Positions 35,731 to 45,900 of a stretch of 64,000 nt of DNA are shown here, piece after piece. Location: assembly GCF_003182475.1 (NCBI RefSeq), contig NZ_QGTS01000015.1:1-64000 (forward strand), given 5' to 3'. The notes beneath the pieces were generated by a model. The model was not told the origin of the DNA, made no database searches, and saw only the letters and a list, made by a program, of their open reading frames with translations. Within the stretch, counting starts at the first letter, position 1, and each line of letters begins with the position of its first letter. This stretch comes from Mangrovibacter plantisponsor (lineage in GTDB: Bacteria > Pseudomonadota > Gammaproteobacteria > Enterobacterales > Enterobacteriaceae). The translations under genes and the position numbers were made by a program.

Positions 35731-38026
35731 TTCCCGCGCCCCGGCTTACTTGTGGGGGGCGTTGTGCCTCGCCATGCTGGCGGTATTACTCTGCATTCTG
35801 CCGGGAGCCAAAATAAACAGCAGCGTGCTGGCGATGCTGCCAGAACAGGCCACTGGCAATATGCCACCGGCACTGAACGATGCATTTGTCACGCGCCTCG
35901 ACAGGCAACTGGTGTGGTTGGTAAGCCCGGGCAAAGCAGCGCAGCCTCAGGCCGCCCGGTTCTGGCTGAATGCCCTGCAACACAACCCGTTATTCAGCAA
36001 GGTAAAAGGGCCAATGGACGCGGCCAGTCAGCAAGCCTGGGGCACGTTTTACTGGCAACACCGCAATGAGCTGATTGACAGTGCGACAAGGCAACGCCTT
36101 GAGCAGGGTGGCAGCGCGCAGGCGCAGTGGGTACTGGCACAGCTTTACTCGGCATTTTCCGGGGTCAGTGCCAAAGAGTTGCATAACGACCCACTGATGC
36201 TGATGCGTGGCGCGCAGTTAGCACAAGCGCAAAGCGGCCAGAAACTCCGCCTGATGGATGGCTGGCTGGTTACCCAGGATGACCAGGGGCGTTACTGGTA
36301 TTTACTACATGGCGAACTGGCAGGCCACGCTTTTGATATGCACCAGAACCACCAGCTTGTCACCACGCTGGCGGCACTGGAACAACAGTTGAAAGCCGCT
36401 TACCCCGATGCCCGGCTGCTCTCCCGGGGCACCGTCTTTTACAGTGATTACGCCAGTCAGCAAGCCAAACGGGATATGTCCTCTCTGGGCACGGTGACCA
36501 TTATTGGTGTGTTACTGCTGATTTTTGCCACTTTCCGATCACTACGCCCATTACTGTTATGCCTGCTCTCCATTGCCATGGGTGCGTTGGCCGGCACACT
36601 GCTGACCCTGCTTATCTTTGGTGAGTTACACCTGATGACGCTGGTAATGAGCATGAGCATTATTGGGATTTCAGCTGATTACTCGCTCTATTATTTAACT
36701 GAGCGCATGGTGCATGGCGAAACCGTAACCCCATGGGAAAGTCTGGCCAAAGTGCGTAATGCCCTGCTGCTGGCATTATTGACCACCATTGCCGCATACC
36801 TGCTGATGATGCTCACGCCCTTCCCGGGAATACGCCAAATGGCGGTGTTTGCAGCTGCTGGTTTAAGTGCATCCTGCCTGACAGTTCTGTTCTGGCACCC
36901 GTGGTTAAGCCAGCGGCTGCCTGTTCGCCCGGTGCCTGCGATGGCGTTGTTGCTGCGCTGGCTGGCTGCATGGCGGCGCAACAACATACTGCGCATTGGG
37001 CTGCCTTGCGGGCTGTTTTGCCTGTGTCTGGTGGGCCTCAGCCAGGTGCGCATCGATGATGACATCACGCAACTCCAGGCGCTGCCACAGTCATTACTCA
37101 CTCAGGAAAAAATCATTACCCGGCTAACCGGGCAAAGTCTCGAACAAAAGTGGTTTGTGGTTTATGGCAAAAATGCCCAACAAACACTGGAACGCCTGGA
37201 AGCCCTGAAGCCCGAACTGGATAAAGCCCGGCGACAAGGGGTTATTCACCAGTATCGCACTGTTGGCCTGAATTCATTAAAGCGGCAGGCTGCAGATTTA
37301 GCGCTGCTGCACCAGGCGGCACCCTCGGTAGAAAAGGCGCTAAGCCAGGCGGGGATTACGTCGTTCACGCCAGACCTGACGCCCATGCCGGTTACCGTAC
37401 CTCAATGGCTGGCGAGCCCGGCAAGTGAAGGCTGGCGGTTGATGTGGATGACGCTTCCTGACGGAACCAGTGGTGTTCTGGTACCGGTAGACGGGGTGGA
37501 TGCCCAAACGAGTGTGGTTATGGCAGGCATTGCACAGCAATTACCCGGTGTGAGCTGGGTGGACCGTAAAGTGGCTTTCGATACGCTATTTTCCCATTAC
37601 CGCACGGTGCTTACCCGCTTATTACTGGTGGCGCTGGCAGTCATTGCAGCCAGTGCGATACTCCGCCAGGGGTTACGTAAAGGCCTGGTCACCCTGGTTC
37701 CGTCGGTGCTGTCGTTAGGCTGTGGCCTGGCCGCACTGGCGTTCAGCCAGCATGCCGTAAACCTGTTTTCATTACTGGCCCTGGTCCTGGTTCTGGGGAT
37801 TGGGATTAACTACACCCTGTTTTTCAGTAACCCGCGCGGCACCCCGGTAACCTCATTGCTGGCAATCACGCTGGCAATGCTGACCACATTATTAACCCTC
37901 GGCATGCTGGTTTTCAGCACGACGCAGGCCATCAGCAGCTTTGGTATTGTCCTGGTCAGTGGCATTTTCTCAGCATGGCTGCTCTCCCCACTTGCCATGC
38001 CCCATAAAAAGAGAAAAGTGAAATGA
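35699..38026 (+). CDS. apeM: APE MMPL/RND-family exporter
   Basis: A 775-aa inner-membrane transporter with about 12 membrane segments and two periplasmic loops. SIIGISADYSLYYLTER (about residue 320) holds the Asp-Tyr proton-relay pair of MMPL proteins, and the second half has VLVLGIGINYTLFF. It likely lifts the APE lipid from the inner membrane to the LolA-like carrier. Confidence 0.9.
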   Translation: MKSVNALTNTNSRAPAYLWGALCLAMLAVLLCILPGAKINSSVLAMLPEQATGNMPPALNDAFVTRLDRQLVWLVSPGKAAQPQAARFWLNALQHNPLFSKVKGPMDAASQQAWGTFYWQHRNELIDSATRQRLEQGGSAQAQWVLAQLYSAFSGVSAKELHNDPLMLMRGAQLAQAQSGQKLRLMDGWLVTQDDQGRYWYLLHGELAGHAFDMHQNHQLVTTLAALEQQLKAAYPDARLLSRGTVFYSDYASQQAKRDMSSLGTVTIIGVLLLIFATFRSLRPLLLCLLSIAMGALAGTLLTLLIFGELHLMTLVMSMSIIGISADYSLYYLTERMVHGETVTPWESLAKVRNALLLALLTTIAAYLLMMLTPFPGIRQMAVFAAAGLSASCLTVLFWHPWLSQRLPVRPVPAMALLLRWLAAWRRNNILRIGLPCGLFCLCLVGLSQVRIDDDITQLQALPQSLLTQEKIITRLTGQSLEQKWFVVYGKNAQQTLERLEALKPELDKARRQGVIHQYRTVGLNSLKRQAADLALLHQAAPSVEKALSQAGITSFTPDLTPMPVTVPQWLASPASEGWRLMWMTLPDGTSGVLVPVDGVDAQTSVVMAGIAQQLPGVSWVDRKVAFDTLFSHYRTVLTRLLLVALAVIAASAILRQGLRKGLVTLVPSVLSLGCGLAALAFSQHAVNLFSLLALVLVLGIGINYTLFFSNPRGTPVTSLLAITLAMLTTLLTLGMLVFSTTQAISSFGIVLVSGIFSAWLLSPLAMPHKKRKVK

Positions 38027-38610
38027 TTAAACCTGTGTTGTTCTCTACCTTCTTGTGCCTTGCCACCACGTTAATCAGCGGGTGCAGCTACCACAATAAC
38101 GCAAGTGTTGCCGGCCGTCCTCAGGCCTGGCTGGAGCCAGGTACCCGTATCACGCTACCCGCGCCGGGCATTTCTCCGGCAGTTAATTCCCAACAATTGC
38201 TCACCGGGTCTTTTAACGGGAAAACTCAGTCACTGTTGGTGATGCTGAATGCTGACGATAAAAAAATCGCGCTGGCAGGGCTGTCATCTATTGGTATTCG
38301 TTTATTTTTAGTGACCTATGACAAAACAGGGTTGCATACCGAACAGTCGATAGTGGTTCCACAATTGCCGCCGGCAAGCCAGGTACTGGCAGATGTTATG
38401 CTCAGCCACTGGCCACTCAGTGCATGGCAACCACAATTACCCCGCGGCTGGACACTGCAGGACAGTGGCGATAAACGCGAACTGCGTAACGCTAAAGGGG
38501 CATTAATCACCGATATTACCTATATACAACGCAAAGGCCGCCGTGAGCCAATAAGCATTGAGCAACACGCGTTTAAATACCACATCACCATTCAATACCT
38601 GGGCGACTGA
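38023..38610 (+). CDS. apeN: APE DUF3261 lipoprotein
   Basis: A 195-aa lipoprotein with lipobox TLISGCSYHN (Cys about 21), family DUF3261. By analogy to LolB it may receive the APE lipid at the outer membrane, next to the LolA-like and MMPL proteins. That role is inference. Confidence 0.87.
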   Translation: MIKPVLFSTFLCLATTLISGCSYHNNASVAGRPQAWLEPGTRITLPAPGISPAVNSQQLLTGSFNGKTQSLLVMLNADDKKIALAGLSSIGIRLFLVTYDKTGLHTEQSIVVPQLPPASQVLADVMLSHWPLSAWQPQLPRGWTLQDSGDKRELRNAKGALITDITYIQRKGRREPISIEQHAFKYHITIQYLGD

Positions 38611-38611
38611 T

Positions 38612-39781
38612 ATGATTTATATTTCTGCCATCGGTGTGATTAATGCACTGGGGAATACCGCAGCCGAGGTGGCACAACACCTGGTGCTGGGTAAATCCCC
38701 CGGCATGCGCCCACGTGACGGGTGGTTGTCCGGCCACCCGCAGGCGGTGCTGGGCGGAGTGGACGGTGAGCTGCCAGTCATTCCCGAGACATTCCATGCG
38801 CATCACACCCGCAACAACCAGTTGCTGCTGGCGGCACTGGCGCAAATCCAGCCCACCGTTGACCAGGCTATAGCACAATACGGACTGGAACGAATTGCTA
38901 TTGTGATGGGTACCAGCACATCCGGGCTGGATGAAGGTGACCAGCATGTGCGCCTGAGCCGCACAGGCCAGCCCAGCGAGCACTGGCGTTACCCACAACA
39001 AGAGCTGGGTGACCCTTCGCGCTTTCTCAGTAAATGGCTTGGGACCACAGGCCCGGCATTTACGCTGTCCACCGCCTGTTCGTCCAGCGCACGGGCTATT
39101 ATCAGCGGGCAACGCCTGCTTGCGGCGGGCCTTGCCGATATTGCTATTGTTGGTGGTGCTGACACGCTGAGCCGTATGCCGGTTAACGGGTTCCATAGCC
39201 TTGAATCGCTCTCACCAACGCTGTGCCAGCCATTCAGCCGTGACCGAAGCGGCATCACCATTGGCGAAGGTGCGGCACTGATGGTGCTGACCAAAACACC
39301 ACAGGATCTCGCATTACTGGGGGTTGGGGAATCCAGCGATGCCTGGCATATTTCCGCGCCGCACCCGGAAGGAAAAGGTGCGATTCAGGCAATCCAACAG
39401 GCACTGGATAATGCCGGGCTGTCTGCAAATGAGATTGGCTATATCAACCTGCACGGTACCGCCACCCGTCTTAACGACCAGATAGAATCGCGGGTAGTAC
39501 ATGATTTATTTGGCGACAAAATACCCTGCAGCTCCACCAAACACCTGACCGGCCATACGCTGGGAGCGGCAGGCATTACTGAAGCAGCACTGAGCGCCCT
39601 GATTTTGCGCCAGAGGCTGCCTTTACCAGCCCAGAACTTTACGCTTTCGCCACTCGACCCGGAATTACCGCCCTGTGGCATTCTGCGGCAGTCACAGCCT
39701 CTGGTACGCCCCATCATCCTGTCGAACTCTTTCGCCTTCGGAGGAAACAACGCCAGTATCATTTTAGGGAGAACCTCATGA
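38612..39781 (+). CDS. apeO: APE beta-ketoacyl-ACP synthase
   Basis: A 389-aa ketosynthase with the active Cys in STACSSSARA (about 170), His in NLHGTATRLND (about 290) and Lys/His in STKHLTGHTLGAAG (about 320). It extends the polyene by Claisen condensation. Start set at MIYISAIGVINALG just after apeN; earlier starts overlap apeN. Confidence 0.92.
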   Translation: MIYISAIGVINALGNTAAEVAQHLVLGKSPGMRPRDGWLSGHPQAVLGGVDGELPVIPETFHAHHTRNNQLLLAALAQIQPTVDQAIAQYGLERIAIVMGTSTSGLDEGDQHVRLSRTGQPSEHWRYPQQELGDPSRFLSKWLGTTGPAFTLSTACSSSARAIISGQRLLAAGLADIAIVGGADTLSRMPVNGFHSLESLSPTLCQPFSRDRSGITIGEGAALMVLTKTPQDLALLGVGESSDAWHISAPHPEGKGAIQAIQQALDNAGLSANEIGYINLHGTATRLNDQIESRVVHDLFGDKIPCSSTKHLTGHTLGAAGITEAALSALILRQRLPLPAQNFTLSPLDPELPPCGILRQSQPLVRPIILSNSFAFGGNNASIILGRTS

Positions 39782-40254
39782 ACAGCTACCAGCCACCCGG
39801 CAACTATCTGCCGCATGAATCCCCCATGATGCTGTTGGATGAAGTAGTCAGCGTGACCGATAACAGTGCCGATTGCCGGGTCGCTATTCATTCGGCAGGG
39901 GTTTTAGCGCCTTTTCTGACTGAGACGCACACCCTGCCGGGTTGGTACGGGCTGGAGCTGATGGCACAAACCGTTGGGGTCTGGTCTGGCTGGCACCGCC
40001 AGCAACGTGGCCAACAAAGCATTGCGCTGGGTATGGTGCTGGGCGCTCGCGAATATACCTGCCCGGCAGGTGAATTCCCGGCTGATGTGATACTGGATAT
40101 CCATGTCAGCCTGCTGATGCAGGATGCCCGCTTCGGCAGTTTTGAATGCACTATCCACCACCTTAATCAAAACCTGGCTACCGGGCGCATTAATACTTTC
40201 CAGCCCGATAGCCAGGAATTAGCTTCACTTTTTCAACAGGGAAATACGCCATGA
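39778..40254 (+). CDS. apeP: APE hot-dog dehydratase
   Basis: A 158-aa protein with the FabZ-like opening YLPHESPMMLLDEVV and the central helix PGWYGLELMAQTVGVW. It lacks the GHF box seen in ApeI, and the two are reported to work together in dehydration. Overlaps both neighbours by 4 bp. Confidence 0.88.
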   Translation: MNSYQPPGNYLPHESPMMLLDEVVSVTDNSADCRVAIHSAGVLAPFLTETHTLPGWYGLELMAQTVGVWSGWHRQQRGQQSIALGMVLGAREYTCPAGEFPADVILDIHVSLLMQDARFGSFECTIHHLNQNLATGRINTFQPDSQELASLFQQGNTP

Positions 40255-40982
40255 AACGTTCCGTGCTTGTCACTGGTGCCAGTAAAGGCATAGGCCAGGC
40301 CATTGCCCGGCAACTGGCGGCAGATGGTTTTATTGTTGGAGTGCATTATCACAGCGATGCCTCTGGCGCGCGTGCCACGCTGGATGCCATTGAACAGGCT
40401 GGCGGCCAGGGGCGGCTTTTATGTTTTGACGTTGCCAACCGCCAGCAATGCCTGGAAATCATTGAACAGGATATTGAGTCTCACGGTGCCTGGTACGGGG
40501 TGGTGAGTAATGCCGGGATCACGCGGGATGGCGCGTTTCCCGCCCTGAGCGATGACGACTGGGACCGTGTTATCCATACCAATCTGGATAGCTTTTACAA
40601 TGTTATCCACCCCTGCATTATGCCTATGATCAGTGCCCGCCAGGGCGGAAGGATCATTACGCTGTCTTCAGTTTCCGGGGTGATGGGCAACCGTGGGCAA
40701 GTGAATTACAGCGCCGCAAAAGCAGGTATTATTGGCGCGACCAAAGCCCTCGCCATTGAGCTGGCAAAACGCAAAATCACTGTCAACTGCATTGCTCCCG
40801 GTTTGATTGATACGGGAATGGTCGCACTTGAAGAAGCCGCCATGAAAGAAGCCATGTCCATGATCCCCATGAAACGAGTGGGGCAAGCCGAAGAGGTTGC
40901 CGGGCTGGCCAGTTATTTAATGTCTGATATCGCTGGTTATGTCACTCGCCAGGTGATTTCTATAAACGGAGGTATGTTATGA
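40251..40982 (+). CDS. apeQ: APE 3-oxoacyl-ACP reductase
   Basis: A 243-aa FabG-like SDR with TGASKGIGQA, NNAG replaced by SNAG, active Ser in LSSVSGVMG, and YSAAKAG (YxxxK). It reduces the 3-keto group using NADPH. Overlaps apeP and apeR by 4 bp. Confidence 0.92.
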   Translation: MKRSVLVTGASKGIGQAIARQLAADGFIVGVHYHSDASGARATLDAIEQAGGQGRLLCFDVANRQQCLEIIEQDIESHGAWYGVVSNAGITRDGAFPALSDDDWDRVIHTNLDSFYNVIHPCIMPMISARQGGRIITLSSVSGVMGNRGQVNYSAAKAGIIGATKALAIELAKRKITVNCIAPGLIDTGMVALEEAAMKEAMSMIPMKRVGQAEEVAGLASYLMSDIAGYVTRQVISINGGML

Positions 40983-42208
40983 CAAGACGTGTTGTCATTA
41001 CTGGCATGGGTGGAGTAACCGCGTTTGGGGAAAGTTGGGCAAGCGTTGCCAGCCGCTTACTGGCAGGCAAAAATGCAGTACGTAAAATGCCGGAATGGCA
41101 AGTTTACGACGGGCTGCATACCTTACTGGGTGCGCCAATCGATGATTTCACGCTGCCAGACCATTACACACGTAAACGCATTCGCGCCATGGGGCGGGTT
41201 TCACTGCTCTCTACCCGCGCTACTGAACTGGCACTGACTGAAGCCGGGCTGGTTGATGACCCGGTACTCACCAGTGGGGAAACCGGCATCGCTTACGGCT
41301 CATCTACCGGGAGCACCGGGCCAGTGAGTGAGTTCGCCACCATGCTCACAGAAAAGCACACCAATAATATTACCGGCACCACCTATGTGCAGATGATGCC
41401 ACACACCACCGCCGTGAATACGGGGTTATTTTTTGGCCTGCGCGGGCGCGTCATTCCCACCTCCAGTGCCTGTACATCGGGCAGCCAGGCCATTGGATAT
41501 GCCTGGGAAGCTATTCGCCACGGGTACCAGACCGTTATGGTGGCCGGTGGTGCTGAAGAGTTGTGCCCATCTGAAGCCGCGGTCTTTGATACGTTATTCG
41601 CCACCAGCCAGCGTAATGACGCGCCGCATACCACCCCTTCCCCATTTGACCAAAACCGCGACGGGCTGGTCATTGGTGAAGGTTCAGGCTCGTTGATTCT
41701 TGAAGAACTGGAACACGCCAAAGCCCGCGGTGCCACCATTTATGGTGAAATTGTTGGGTTTGCCACCAACTGCGATGCGGCACATATCACTCAACCGCAG
41801 AAGGCCACCATGCAAGTGTGTATGGAAAAGGCATTAAATATTGCCGGATTATCTGCCAGCGATATTGGCTATATTTCTGCACACGGCACAGCCACAGACC
41901 GTGGGGATATAGCTGAAAGCCAGGCCACCGCAGCAATTTTTGGAAATAAAACGCCGATTTCATCGTTAAAAAGCTATTTTGGGCACACCCTTGGCGCATG
42001 TGGTGCACTGGAGGCCTGGATGAGCCTTGAGATGATGCGGGAAGGATGGTTTGCACCAACCATTAACCTGCACCAACCAGATGAGCAGTGCGGTGAGCTT
42101 GATTACATTATTGGCGAAGCCCGCCACATTGATTGTGAATACCTGCAGAGCAATAACTTTGCCTTCGGTGGTATCAACACATCCATCATCATTAAGCGCT
42201 GGGCCTGA
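40979..42208 (+). CDS. apeR: APE beta-ketoacyl-ACP synthase
   Basis: A 409-aa ketosynthase with Cys in SSACTSGSQA, His in SAHGTATDRGD and Lys/His in LKSYFGHTLGACG. It is a second condensing enzyme and may act early in the chain. It is the last gene of the cluster; a GC-rich stem-loop (42217-42246) follows without a T-run. Confidence 0.92.
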   Translation: MTRRVVITGMGGVTAFGESWASVASRLLAGKNAVRKMPEWQVYDGLHTLLGAPIDDFTLPDHYTRKRIRAMGRVSLLSTRATELALTEAGLVDDPVLTSGETGIAYGSSTGSTGPVSEFATMLTEKHTNNITGTTYVQMMPHTTAVNTGLFFGLRGRVIPTSSACTSGSQAIGYAWEAIRHGYQTVMVAGGAEELCPSEAAVFDTLFATSQRNDAPHTTPSPFDQNRDGLVIGEGSGSLILEELEHAKARGATIYGEIVGFATNCDAAHITQPQKATMQVCMEKALNIAGLSASDIGYISAHGTATDRGDIAESQATAAIFGNKTPISSLKSYFGHTLGACGALEAWMSLEMMREGWFAPTINLHQPDEQCGELDYIIGEARHIDCEYLQSNNFAFGGINTSIIIKRWA

Positions 42209-42270
42209 TTGTGTTGCGCACCCGGGTAATGGTTCGCCGGGTGTGCCACCAACGGAATAAGCATCCCTTA

Positions 42271-42423
42271 TTAAAGACATGCCCCGGAGACCGCGTGGCT
42301 ATCCTCAGACATACGAAAGCGGGTAATAAGACCACTTTCTATGCAGATATCGAGTACAAATTCAGTTTCAGTCAGCTTCTGCGTTTTTTTAACGCGTGAT
42401 GCAAGCTCACCAATAGCAACCAA
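42271..42423 (-). CDS. Possible small protein, about 50 aa (no good start)
   Basis: An open minus-strand frame between stops at 42475-42477 and 42271-42273 reads as a sensible helical protein containing IGELASRVKKTQKLTETEFV and ESGLITRFRMSED. The only start-like codon is TTG at 42423, with no ribosome site, so it may be a 5'-truncated relic. It is opposite to the APE cluster and yoaK. I do not recognise the family. Nothing else is seen in 42424-42592 apart from AT-rich DNA before the yoaK-like gene. Confidence 0.35.
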   Translation of the reverse strand: MVAIGELASRVKKTQKLTETEFVLDICIESGLITRFRMSEDSHAVSGACL

Positions 42424-42592
42424 CGGTGCTGTTTTAGCAGGTTTTTGAGAGCAACTGGCACGCCACCCAACACACTACCCAATGTAGATGATTGCCATCC
42501 TGATATGCGCAATTTATTCTGGTAGAATGTAACTGTCATTTAACAATAAATGGCCGTTACCACACTGACTTCATTTACGGGGAGATATCGGT

Positions 42593-42685
42593 ATGAAAAT
42601 TGGGATACTCTTCCCGATTGCTATTTTTTTCGTGGCTGTCGTTTTTATTACCTGGTTTGTGGCAGGCGGTTACGCCACCTCATAA
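42593..42685 (+). CDS. yoaK: YoaK-like membrane micro-protein, 30 aa
   Basis: ATG preceded by GGGGAG encodes MKIGILFPIAIFFVAVVFIT and then a WFVAGGYATS end. This fits closely my memory of E. coli YoaK (32 aa), a single-span inner-membrane peptide induced under envelope stress. In E. coli it lies beside yoaJ; that partner is not visible here. It is too short for ordinary gene finders. Confidence 0.8.
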   Translation: MKIGILFPIAIFFVAVVFITWFVAGGYATS

Positions 42686-42703
42686 AACCGGTCACCACAG
42701 CTT

Positions 42704-42722
42704 TGCCCTGCACTGCGGGGCA
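42704..42722 (+). terminator. Stem-loop after the yoaK-like gene
   Basis: TGCCCTGC and GCGGGGCA pair (one G-U) around an ACT loop, followed by GAGTTATT. A weak terminator. The following 270 bp to the HD-GYP gene hold a small CATCAC/GTGATG inverted repeat (42792-42811) and no gene. Confidence 0.5.
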
Positions 42723-42993
42723 GAGTTATTCCCTTCTGCATTTCCCGCGTTGTAATTGACTACCCGCTGAGTCACAAGGCTTTTTTTGCTACATCACCCA
42801 TATGCGTGATGGTATCCGCGCTGAACTCATCTACAGTTAAATAGTGAGCTGGTAATAAACAGCCAGTTACCACGGCGCGTTCCCCTCAGCAAAATTAACT
42901 ACCCAATATCATGGGTGTATCAGCCATGCTGTCTGCCGGGCTGAATGCACGAAATGAAAATGGATAAAACAATGCGCAAGAAGGCTACGGACT

Positions 42994-45900
42994 ATGCTTG
43001 AAAAACTTCGTCATGCCAAATTCAGCATGAAGCTAACAGTTGTCACTATTTTTGTTGCGTTATCGCTGTTAATTATTGCTGTTGCCCTGGCAATGCAGTT
43101 TTATTTTGCCCAGTCGTTTGCCAAGGATGCCGCCCGGACTTTATTTACCCATACTGCACTTAATGTCAGTGATAAAATACATTCACTGGACAGCGAAACC
43201 AGCGGCCTGACCACGCTGTTTGCACAATTTCCGGGTCTGGAAAAGCAAGACACATCCCAGCCTCTGCGCCCCATCACACCAGCCATGGCCCAGGCAATAC
43301 GCCAGCACCCGCAGGTTTATGCCATTTATATTGGCTATGGCAATGGCGATTTCTATGAATTAATTAATCTCAATAGCAGTAAGAATTTACGCACTGTATT
43401 AGGGGCAACGGCAAAGGACCGCTGGCTGATAGTCAATATCCGCAACACGCCTGCAGGCGGGCAGCAACAATCCAGTTTTTATGACGATGCTTTCACATTA
43501 ACTCACCAGAAACAAAGCACCAGCCAGTATGTCGCAAATTCCCGGCCCTGGTATCTCAATGCCATGGCAAGCGGCACCACAATAAAAACTGAGCCTTATG
43601 TATTTCATACTACGCAATCTTCCGGAGTGACGTTTGCCCGGCGTATAGGTACCAGCCAAAATGTCCTGGCTGTCGATATTTCACTGGATACGTTATCGGT
43701 CTTTCTGCAAAACAACCGCTTATTTAAACACAGTGAAACCTTTATTTTTGACAGTGATGGTAATGTCTCTGCGCAATCACTCAGCCTGCAACCCGGGCAC
43801 ACAGCAGAGCAGGCCAGCCCCATTCCCCTTACGCCTGAAGAAACTCAGGCAGTAGCCCAAATGGGCACAGTACGCGTAGCTAATGAGCTTGACTGGGCAC
43901 CTTATGACTTTTCCTGGAGCGGCACACCTCAGGGCTATGCTATTGACCTGATGAACATGCTGGCGGCAAAAACCGGGTTAAAGCTTGAATATATAAACGG
44001 TTTTGACTGGAACACTCTGACTATGATGTTCCAAAAGGGTAAGCTGGATGTGATTCCTGCTATTTTCCAGACACCCCAACGAACAGAATGGGGGTTGTTT
44101 ACCCAATCCTGGCAGACAGCACCACCGGCATTAATTACCCGGGTCAATGCCCGGCAGCTTAATACACTGCCGCGGTTACAGGGCAGGACGCTGGCTATAC
44201 CTGCGGGCTGGTCGCTGGCAGAAGAGGTGCTCACTCACTTTCCCCAAATAAAGCTGATGAGCGTGGAAGATTCACTGGCTGCCTTACAGGCTGTCGCCGA
44301 CGGGCAGGCCGATGCGGCGCTGGAAACCCGGGATGTCGCCCGTTATCTTACCGGGCTGTACAGCATTCCGGGGCTGAAAATTCATAACCCGGTGCCGTTA
44401 TTTTCTGGCAGCAACAGTTCCGCGTTGTCGATGCTGGTAAGCGCCGATAAACCACTATTACGTGATGTACTGAATAAAGCCATTCAGTCTCTTACTCCGG
44501 AAGAAAAAAACACACTGGCAAAACGCTGGCTGACCGACAGCCCCTCTTCGGCAATGCAACGCACTCTGGTTGCCGGTATTGTGCCCTCACCTGCGTTTGT
44601 GAGCCTTGCCGCACAGGCAAACAATACCCACACGGCAGTATCACAAGACGTGGTTATCGATGGCAGCCGCTATACGCTGTTTGTACAGCCCGTTGTATCG
44701 AATGCCGGGCAGAATCACTACCTCGGTATTATGGTGCCAACAGACGTGCTGCTCGGCCCTTACATGAAAAAAGTGTACCTGTCCCTGGCAATCACGTTGC
44801 TGTGCCTTGCTTTGTTGGCGCCAGCAATACTGTACCTGGCAAGTATGATTGTCACTCCGGTACGCCTGCTGTCTCTGGAAAATAAAAAAATTCGCCAGCG
44901 GCAATTTCGCGATGTACGCCCGGTACCGAGCCGCATTAATGAACTGCACCATTTATCTGACTCGATTTACAACATGGCGCTCTCTCTGGAAGCCTATCAC
45001 GCCAACCAACGGGCGCTGATGGATGCCTTTATTCAGTTAATTGCCAAAGCCATTGACCAGAAATCCCCCTACACCGGGGGCCACTGCGCACGGGTGCCGG
45101 TTATCGCCATGATGCTGGCTGAATCCGCCGATAAAAGCCAGCTCCCGGCCTTCCGGCAGTTTCACTTTGCCAATGAAGACCAGTGGCGTGAATTCAGAAT
45201 CGCCGCGTGGTTACATGACTGCGGGAAAGTGACCTCCCCCGAACACATCATTGATAAAGGCAGTAAGCTGGAAACTATCTTCAACCGCATTCATGAAATT
45301 CGTACCCGGTTTGAAGTGTTATGGCGCGATGCAGAGATCCGCTACTGGCAGGGCAAAGCGGCGGGCGAGCCAGAAGACGCGTTACAGGCTGCCCGGCAGG
45401 CCCGGCAACAACAACTGACGGACGACTTTGCGTTTATCGCCCAGAGTAATATCGGTTCAGAATTTATGAGTGACGATAAAATCACCCGCATTCGTGAAAT
45501 TGGCGCGCAAACCTGGACCCGCCACTTCAGCGACCGGGAAGGCCTGTCACCAGAGGAGTCAAAACGCCTGGCGCATATAGCTGAAAAGCCACTGCCCGCT
45601 GAAGAAAAACTGCTGGACGATAAACCAGAACACCTCTTTCCCTGGATAAAAGACCCGGCCATTTTACTGAGCAACGACATGAAAATGACCGCGCCCCCGA
45701 TGCAGGCCAACCTCGGGGAGATCCATAACCTGTCAATTCAGAAAGGCACGCTGACAGAAGCAGACCGCTACCGGATTAACGAACATATCATCGCCACAAT
45801 ACGGATGCTGGAATCGTTACCTTTCCCTAAAGAGTTGGCGCGGATCCCTGAAATTGCTGGCGGCCACCATGAAACATTAAAAGGCACAGGTTACCCGAAA

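Noticed and set aside
42211-42399. 62-codon plus-strand frame after apeR
   Set aside because: It lies over the terminal stem-loop and opposite a better coding-like minus frame.
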